Below are positions 59,654 through 64,000 of a stretch of DNA of 64,000 bases, piece by piece. The notes under the pieces were generated by a model that saw nothing but the letters and a program-made list of their open reading frames with translations, made no database searches and was not told the DNA's origin. The position numbers and the translations under genes were made by a program. Location: contig NZ_RFFG01000042.1 of NCBI RefSeq assembly GCF_003696215.1, positions 1-64,000 of the forward strand. Direction: 5' to 3'. Numbering within the stretch: position 1 is the first letter of the stretch; every line of letters starts with the position of its first letter. The DNA is from Actinomadura harenae (GTDB lineage: Bacteria > Actinomycetota > Actinomycetes > Streptosporangiales > Streptosporangiaceae).

Positions 59654-60317
59654 CGGTGACCAGGCCCGACTCGTAGGCGACGATCACGAGCTGGGCGCGG
59701 TCGCGGGCCTGGAGCTTGGTGAGCAGGCGTCCGATGTAGGTCTTCACGGTCGCCAGGCTCAGGTGCAGGCGCTCGGCGATCTCGGTGTTGGACAGGCCCC
59801 GGGCCACCAGGGTCAGGACCTGGCGTTCGCGGTCGGTGACGCCGTCGAGCGCCGGTGACGGCGCGGGCTCGGAGGCCGGATGGCGGGCGAACTCGGCGAT
59901 GAGGCGGCGGGTCACGGCCGGGGCGAGGAGCGCCTCGCCCGCGGCGACGACGCGGACGGCGTTGAGGAGGTCGGCGGGCGGGGTGTCCTTGAGGAGGAAC
60001 CCGGCGGCGCCCGCGCGCAGCGCGGAGAAGACGTGCGCGTCCATGTCGAACATGGTCAGGATGAGGACGCGGACGCCGGCGGTGTCCGCGGACCCCTGGA
60101 TCCGGCGGGTGGCCTCGATGCCGTCCATGTGCGGCATGCGGACGTCCATGAGGACGACGTCGGGGCGCAGCGCGCGGCAGAGGTCGACGGCCTCGGCGCC
60201 GGTCGCGGCCTCACCGACCACGGTGAGGTCGGGGGTCGTCTCGATGAGGGCCCGGAAGCTGCCGCGCAGGAGGGCCTGGTCGTCGGCGACGAGCACGCGG
60301 ATCGGGTCCCCGGTCAC
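59634..60317 (-). CDS. NarL/LuxR-family response regulator
   Basis: The 227-residue protein starts at a GTG overlapping the kinase stop (GTGA). The receiver has VADDQALLRGSFRALI, the phospho-acceptor Asp in DVVLMDVRMPHMDG (about residue 54), and Lys in GFLLKDTPPADL. The LuxR helix-turn-helix (VTDRERQVLTLVARGLSNTE then IAERLHLSLATVKTYIGRLL) closes it. It should bind DNA after phosphorylation by the adjacent kinase. Likely targets include the operon itself and the divergent membrane protein gene at 61618. Confidence 0.9.
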   Translation of the reverse strand: MTGDPIRVLVADDQALLRGSFRALIETTPDLTVVGEAATGAEAVDLCRALRPDVVLMDVRMPHMDGIEATRRIQGSADTAGVRVLILTMFDMDAHVFSALRAGAAGFLLKDTPPADLLNAVRVVAAGEALLAPAVTRRLIAEFARHPASEPAPSPALDGVTDRERQVLTLVARGLSNTEIAERLHLSLATVKTYIGRLLTKLQARDRAQLVIVAYESGLVTARAGDR

Positions 60318-61492
60318 CGGTCGTTCCTGAGAGTGGCGGTGACGGCGAAGCCGCCCTCGGGACGGGGACGGGCGTCGAGGGAGCCGCCGTACATCGCGAC
60401 GCGTTCGCGCATCCCGACGAGGCCGTGGCCGCCGGGGGACGCGGGTGTTGGACGGGTCGTCGTGCCGTCGTCCACGACCCGGATGCTCACCTGCCGGGAC
60501 GAGACGTCCACCGTGACCCGGCACCGGGTGGGAGCCGCGTGCTTCACCACGTTGGTGAGGGCCTCCTGGATGATCCGGTAGACGGTGAGCTGAAGCGCTT
60601 CGGGAAGATCGTATTCGCCGGACACCGTGAGCTCGACGTCCACTCCGGCCGTCCGGGCATGTGCGGCGAGGTCCTCCAGGCCGTCGCGTCCGGGCGGGGC
60701 GAGGTCGGTTCCGGGCGCGGAGTCGCGGCGCAGCATCTCGAGCAGGCGCCGCATCTCGGCGAGCCCGTCGCGGCTCGTCCGCTCGATGACGCGCAGCGCG
60801 TCGCGCGCCTCGTCGGGGCGTGCCTCCGCGATGTGGTTGGCGACGCCCGCCTTCACGGCGATGAGGCCCATGCCGTGGGTGACGACGTCGTGGAGTTCGC
60901 GGGCGATGCGCAGGCGTTCGTCGGCGACGATCCGGCGGACGCGTTGGTCTTCCAGGTCGGTGGCGTTCCAGCGGCGCCGGCGCAGTTTGTTACCGGTCAG
61001 CCAGGCGGTGGTGAGGAGTGCACAGGTCACCAACGTCCAGGCGAGGGCCGTTGTCGTGCCGTATCGGGGGTGGGTCAGTTGGGCCGTCAAGGTGGAGATG
61101 GTTGCGGCGGTGGTGCATTCGGCCAGGGCGCGGGCGGAGCGCTTCGTGGGTTCGATGGTCGCGACTGTGGAGAGGGCCAGGGCCGTCGCGACGAACGGAT
61201 CCCATAGGACGCCGGTCACGGCTGCGAGCGACGACAGGGCGGCGGTGGCCGTCAGCGAGCGGCGGGGCCATCGGCGGCGGACGGCCACGGTCAGGCCGAG
61301 CGCGGCGGCGACCAGGCAGGACGCGAGGAAGTGCGGGGCGAAGCCGGGGCGGTCCTTGAGCATGTTCCCGGCGACGACGACGTCCGCGGCGGTCAGCAGC
61401 AGCGCCAGGGGCACGTCGAGGGCGCGCGGCAGGCCCCGGCGTATGTCCTGCGCCTGGCGGATCTCGAAGTCGGCTTCGTCCACGTTCCGCAC
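60314..61492 (-). CDS. NarL-type sensor histidine kinase
   Basis: The 392-residue protein starts at a GTG. Four helices (about 27-165) form a membrane sensor without a large extracytoplasmic loop. The HisKA_3 motif is RIARELHDVVTHGMGLIAVK, with the phospho-acceptor His near residue 200. The ATPase domain has VYRIIQEALTNVVKHA (N box) and GGHGLVGMRERV (G box). It phosphorylates the coupled response regulator. A membrane-borne or envelope signal is likely, as in other small kinases of this type. Confidence 0.9.
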   Translation of the reverse strand: MRNVDEADFEIRQAQDIRRGLPRALDVPLALLLTAADVVVAGNMLKDRPGFAPHFLASCLVAAALGLTVAVRRRWPRRSLTATAALSSLAAVTGVLWDPFVATALALSTVATIEPTKRSARALAECTTAATISTLTAQLTHPRYGTTTALAWTLVTCALLTTAWLTGNKLRRRRWNATDLEDQRVRRIVADERLRIARELHDVVTHGMGLIAVKAGVANHIAEARPDEARDALRVIERTSRDGLAEMRRLLEMLRRDSAPGTDLAPPGRDGLEDLAAHARTAGVDVELTVSGEYDLPEALQLTVYRIIQEALTNVVKHAAPTRCRVTVDVSSRQVSIRVVDDGTTTRPTPASPGGHGLVGMRERVAMYGGSLDARPRPEGGFAVTATLRNDR

Positions 61493-61617
61493 GTTATCGG
61501 CGCAGGTCGTGGCGGGGCGTCAGCCCAGGATGGATCATCCCTGGGGATGATCGGGGGTGGTGAGGTGTCGGTCTTGGTCGGATTCGGCGGGTGGGGGTGT
61601 GTCGGCAGCCTGGGGTC

Positions 61618-62328
61618 ATGAACTCGACGCAATTCGTGTTTCCGGGGCGTTGGCTGGGGGGTGCCTCGCTGGTCCTCGGGCCTTCGCTGGTGCTTCTCGG
61701 GGTGCTCCTGAGGGTGCGGTTCCACTTCTTCTTCCCGGACCAGCTGGCCGCCTATGGCGACCATCCCGCGCTGATGACCGCGTCCTACAGCTGCTTCGCG
61801 GCCGGGACGGTGGCGTTGTGGCCCGCCGTCGGCGCGCTGGCCGTCCGGGTGGGTGCTCGGCGTCCGGGGACGGCGGCGCTCGGGGCCGGGCTCGCCACGG
61901 TGGGGTTGTTCGCGCGCACCTTTCACGCGGGGGCGGATCATCTGGCCTTCGGGCTTGTCGACTCCCAGGGGCGGACGACGGCCACCGCTGCCGTGGCCGC
62001 TTCCTACCAGGCGTTTCATCTGTTCCAGTACACGCCGTTCGCGATCATGTTCGGGTGGGCCGTGCTGGCGTTCGGGGCTTGGAGGGCTGGTGTGCTGGGC
62101 CCTGTGCGCGGGGTTGCGCTGGCGCTTGCGGCGCTCATGCCGCTTGGGGTGCTGAAGGGCACGACGCCGTTGTCGATCGTGGGTGGGGCGGGGTTGTGCG
62201 TCGCGTTCGTCCCGCTTGGGGTCGCGGTTCTTGTTGAAGGGCCGCGGCCTGGTGGGCGGGCTTTGGGGCGGTTCGGTGTGGGGCTGGTGGGCTTGGTGGT
62301 TCTCGGGTTCGTTTCGTCGCTGGGGTGA
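61618..62328 (+). CDS. Six-helix membrane protein of unknown function
   Basis: The 236-residue protein starts at the ATG at 61618; the GGGG just before it is too close to be a normal ribosome-binding site, so the message may be leaderless. Six or seven helices alternate with short loops; FHFFFPDQLAAYGDHPALMT and FARTFHAGADHLAF have His/Asp residues near the membrane face. I do not recognise the family. It is divergent from the two-component genes, 125 bp away, which suggests regulation by them. Confidence 0.65.
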   Translation: MNSTQFVFPGRWLGGASLVLGPSLVLLGVLLRVRFHFFFPDQLAAYGDHPALMTASYSCFAAGTVALWPAVGALAVRVGARRPGTAALGAGLATVGLFARTFHAGADHLAFGLVDSQGRTTATAAVAASYQAFHLFQYTPFAIMFGWAVLAFGAWRAGVLGPVRGVALALAALMPLGVLKGTTPLSIVGGAGLCVAFVPLGVAVLVEGPRPGGRALGRFGVGLVGLVVLGFVSSLG

Positions 62329-62398
62329 GGGGCGGGGGCGCGTGCTTGACTGGGAAGGGAGGCGGCGGCGACGGCACGCGCGGAGGGGGCGGGCGGCT

Positions 62399-62683
62399 AT
62401 GGCACGCGCGATCTTCAACGGGACGGTCCTGGCCGAGACGGAACGGCCGGAGCTGGTGGAGGGCAACGTCTACTTCCCGCCCGAGGCCGTCCACGACGAG
62501 TACCTGACCCGGACGCGGAGGGTCTCGGTGTGCCCGTGGAAGGGCATCGCCCGCTACTACACCGTCACGGTGGACGGGCGGGAGGCGCGGAACGCGGGCT
62601 GGTCCTATCCGCACCCCAGCCCGCTCGCCCGCAAGATCAAGAACCATGTCGCGTTCTGGGGCGACGTCGAGGTCGAGCCCTGA
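62399..62683 (+). CDS. DUF427 domain protein
   Basis: The 94-residue protein starts at the ATG at 62399 with GGAGGGGG about 10 nt upstream. The DUF427 signatures are AIFNGTVLAETERPELVEGN, VYFPPEAV, VCPWKGIARYYTV and GWSYPHPSPLARKIKNHVAF. The compact beta-fold with conserved Glu, His, Trp and Lys suggests an enzyme or ligand-binding role, not yet defined. The gene may share a transcript with the membrane protein 70 bp upstream. Confidence 0.85.
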   Translation: MARAIFNGTVLAETERPELVEGNVYFPPEAVHDEYLTRTRRVSVCPWKGIARYYTVTVDGREARNAGWSYPHPSPLARKIKNHVAFWGDVEVEP

Positions 62684-62699
62684 CCGGGTCGTTCGCCGG

Positions 62700-62805
62700 T
62701 CAGGCGGTCGCGTAGCCGGAGAGGGCGGGTTCCAGCAGGTCGAAGGCCCGCGCGGCCTCGGCGGCGACGGCCCTTGCGCGACCGCCATCACCTCGACGTC
62801 GCCAC
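62700..62805 (-). pseudogene. Decayed C-terminal gene fragment
   Basis: On the minus strand a frame ending at 62700 reads AEAARAFDLLEPALSGYATA. Just upstream, in another frame, DRGDVEVMAVA continues the same style of sequence, so a frameshift near 62775 is likely. On the plus strand, 62893-63010 also reads plausibly as protein (QQAADGFASLSRLDAVGVVL). Nothing in 62806-63097 forms an intact gene. The parent family is not recognised. Confidence 0.3.
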
Positions 62806-63097
62806 GGTCGATCTCTCTTCGGTGCTGCCTCGGCGGTCCGAGTCCCAGGAGCAGCGGCCGGAGCCGAAGCGGCCTCCGCTGCGGGGGCCGAGTTGCGCCG
62901 TCCGCCGACGGAGCACGGCGTCCTTCAGCAGGCCGCCGACGGGTTCGCCTCGCTCTCGCGTCTCGACGCGGTCGGCGTCGTCCTGCTGGCGCGGGGCATC
63001 GAGGAGTGGTCGTGTCCGAGTGGTTCGCCGTCGAACGCGCGTCGCCCCGGCCGGGGGTTCCTTGTCGGCCGGGGCGACGCGTGTTTGGTTTTGCTGC

Positions 63098-63706
63098 TCA
63101 GGTGCGTGCTCGGGCCTCGGCGGCGGTCTTCAGGTCGCGCACCCAGTCCTCGAGGCCCGTGCCGAGGATCCTGGTGGCGGTGGGGACGTCGGACTCGGCC
63201 TGCCGTCCGGTCCAGGTCTCCTCGGTGTGGACGCGGACGCCGCCCTTGACCTGGGTGAACGTCCACAGGTGGATGCCCTGGTCGATGCGGACGCCCGTGC
63301 CGACCGCGGGGCCGCTCCACAGGACGCAGGAGTCGTGCTTGAGCTGCCGGACCGTCGACGTGATCGTCATGGTGGTCGCCGGGGTGGTGGGCGTCGCCGG
63401 GCCGGGGGTCGTCCAGCGGAAGCTCGACCCGGGGCGCAGGGGGCCGTGGTCGAGGCGGCGGGCGGAGAGGACGGCCTTCGGCTGCCAGGACGGCCAGTGC
63501 GCGACGTCCGTCTGCACTGCGAAGACCGTGCTGATCGGCGCCTTGATGAGGACGCCGGTTCGGTAGCGGATCTTCGCCTTCGGGTCGGTGCCCTCGCCTC
63601 GGCATGTGGGGCGGGGTGTGTGGTGGTCGGCGGCCTGTGCGGTGGGGGTGAGGGTGCCGAGGAGGGCGACGGTGGCGAGGGAAACCGTGAGTGCGGTGGT
63701 GCGCAT
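63098..63706 (-). CDS. Secreted SRPBCC-fold protein
   Basis: The 202-residue protein has a signal peptide (ALTVSLATVALLGTLTPTAQA, cleavage near residue 25). The START-like/SRPBCC core shows VLIKAPISTVFAVQTDVAHW, PSWQPKAV, GSSFRWTTPG and HTEETWTGRQAE, then a C-terminal helix LGTGLEDWVRDLKTAAE. It may bind a hydrophobic ligand outside the membrane. It is divergent from the TetR gene, and its promoter is overlapped by the first operator, so it is probably the main target of that regulator. Confidence 0.8.
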   Translation of the reverse strand: MRTTALTVSLATVALLGTLTPTAQAADHHTPRPTCRGEGTDPKAKIRYRTGVLIKAPISTVFAVQTDVAHWPSWQPKAVLSARRLDHGPLRPGSSFRWTTPGPATPTTPATTMTITSTVRQLKHDSCVLWSGPAVGTGVRIDQGIHLWTFTQVKGGVRVHTEETWTGRQAESDVPTATRILGTGLEDWVRDLKTAAEARART

Positions 63707-63737
63707 GGCCGTCTCCTTGTTGGAAGCTCGTGTGTTC

Positions 63738-63754
63738 GTTAGAAGTTATAACGA
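63738..63754. promoter_or_regulatory. 17-bp near-palindromic operator O1
   Basis: CGTTAGAAGTTATAACG is almost self-complementary and overlaps TATAAC, a likely -10 for the SRPBCC gene on the minus strand. Its reverse complement matches O2 at 15 of 17 positions. Confidence 0.6.
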
Positions 63755-63781
63755 GACGCGAGGACGGCCGTCAAGAGCGTT

Positions 63782-63798
63782 CGTGATACCTTCTAACG
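63782..63798. promoter_or_regulatory. 17-bp operator O2
   Basis: CGTGATACCTTCTAACG is an inverted near-copy of O1, 44 bp away centre to centre, about four helical turns. It lies upstream of the TetR start. Confidence 0.6.
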
Positions 63799-63832
63799 GA
63801 ATTTTCGAGGTATAGCCGGGAGGTGGGGGACG

Positions 63833-64000
63833 GTGACGACGCCGCGCGAGCGGTACCGCGCTCAGGTCCGCGTGGAGATCAAGGAACACGCGTGGGAGCA
63901 GATCGCCTCGGCGGGCGCCTCCGCGCTCTCACTGAACGCGATCGCCAAGCGGATGGGCATGAGCGGTCCCGCGCTGTACCGCTACTACGCCGGCCGCGAC
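63833..64000 (+). CDS. TetR-family transcriptional regulator (partial, N-terminus)
   Basis: The GTG at 63833 follows GGGAGGTGGGG. Fifty-six codons are visible before the window ends. They give a TetR helix-turn-helix: ALSLNAIAKRMGMSGPALYR then YYAGRD, with the recognition helix MSGPALYRYY. The ligand domain is beyond the edge. The two paired operators upstream and the divergent SRPBCC gene suggest local autorepression. Confidence 0.85.
   Translation, partial: MTTPRERYRAQVRVEIKEHAWEQIASAGASALSLNAIAKRMGMSGPALYRYYAGRD

Overview
The window is very GC-rich (about 70-73 percent by eye) with strong G/C third-position bias and many GTG starts. It carries crgA, a class E sortase, a PknB/PbpA/RodA/PstP/FhaB/FhaA cluster next to tRNA-Leu(CAG), a DUF574 methyltransferase, a GlxA regulator and an ECF41 sigma factor. 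This is an actinomycete chromosome. Gene content fits Streptosporangiales, perhaps an Actinomadura-like genus, but that placement is inference. In actinomycetes the crgA-pknB-fhaA block usually lies close to oriC.

Layout. (1) 1-14.9 kb: a Wzx/Wzy-type exopolysaccharide locus. It holds the end of a flippase, several glycosyltransferases, two tandem Wzz-like chain-length proteins without a cognate kinase, a Wzy-like polymerase, a beta-helix lipoprotein, a PAP2 phosphatase, RmlC, a methyltransferase, a GNAT/FemAB-like acyltransferase, a polysaccharide deacetylase and the initiating polyprenyl-phosphate glycosyl-1-phosphate transferase. (2) 14.9-17.5 kb: TenA, a methyltransferase, a MazG-like remnant too short for usual ORF cut-offs, and a PPOX protein. 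(3) 17.5-27.4 kb: a coupled minus-strand operon (DUF4407 membrane protein, zinc-ribbon/vWA-like protein, P-loop GTPase, GAP1-like protein) divergent from a NERD-like/UvrD-type helicase. This is the best candidate for a little-described system, probably a GTPase-centred conflict system. (4) 27.4-36.9 kb: accessory metabolism and regulation. It includes an ECF41 sigma factor with its oxidoreductase partner, a DoxX gene preceded by an exact match to the ECF41 promoter consensus, PrsW, GlxA and a rhodanese.

(5) 37-43.9 kb: a DEAD-box RNA helicase with a long RG-rich tail, a hexapeptide acyltransferase, cyclophilin, rhomboid protease, several minisatellites and dispersed DnaA boxes. (6) 44-55.9 kb: the ori-proximal cell-wall and division block: crgA, DUF881, sortase E, pabA/trpG, pknB, pbpA, rodA, pstP, fhaB, fhaA, tRNA-Leu. 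A repeat-built 70-codon ORF links rodA to pbpA with 4-nt overlaps at both ends. (7) 56-64 kb: a Tat-exported multicopper oxidase with a membrane partner and divergent LysR regulator, an NTF2-like protein, a NarL-type two-component pair, DUF427, an SRPBCC protein, and the start of a TetR regulator. Two 17-bp near-identical inverted operators separate the last two genes.

Short tandem repeats of 9-21 bp recur through the window, several of them exact multiples of three and lying within or between operon genes. No insertion sequence, CRISPR array, rRNA or integrase was seen.
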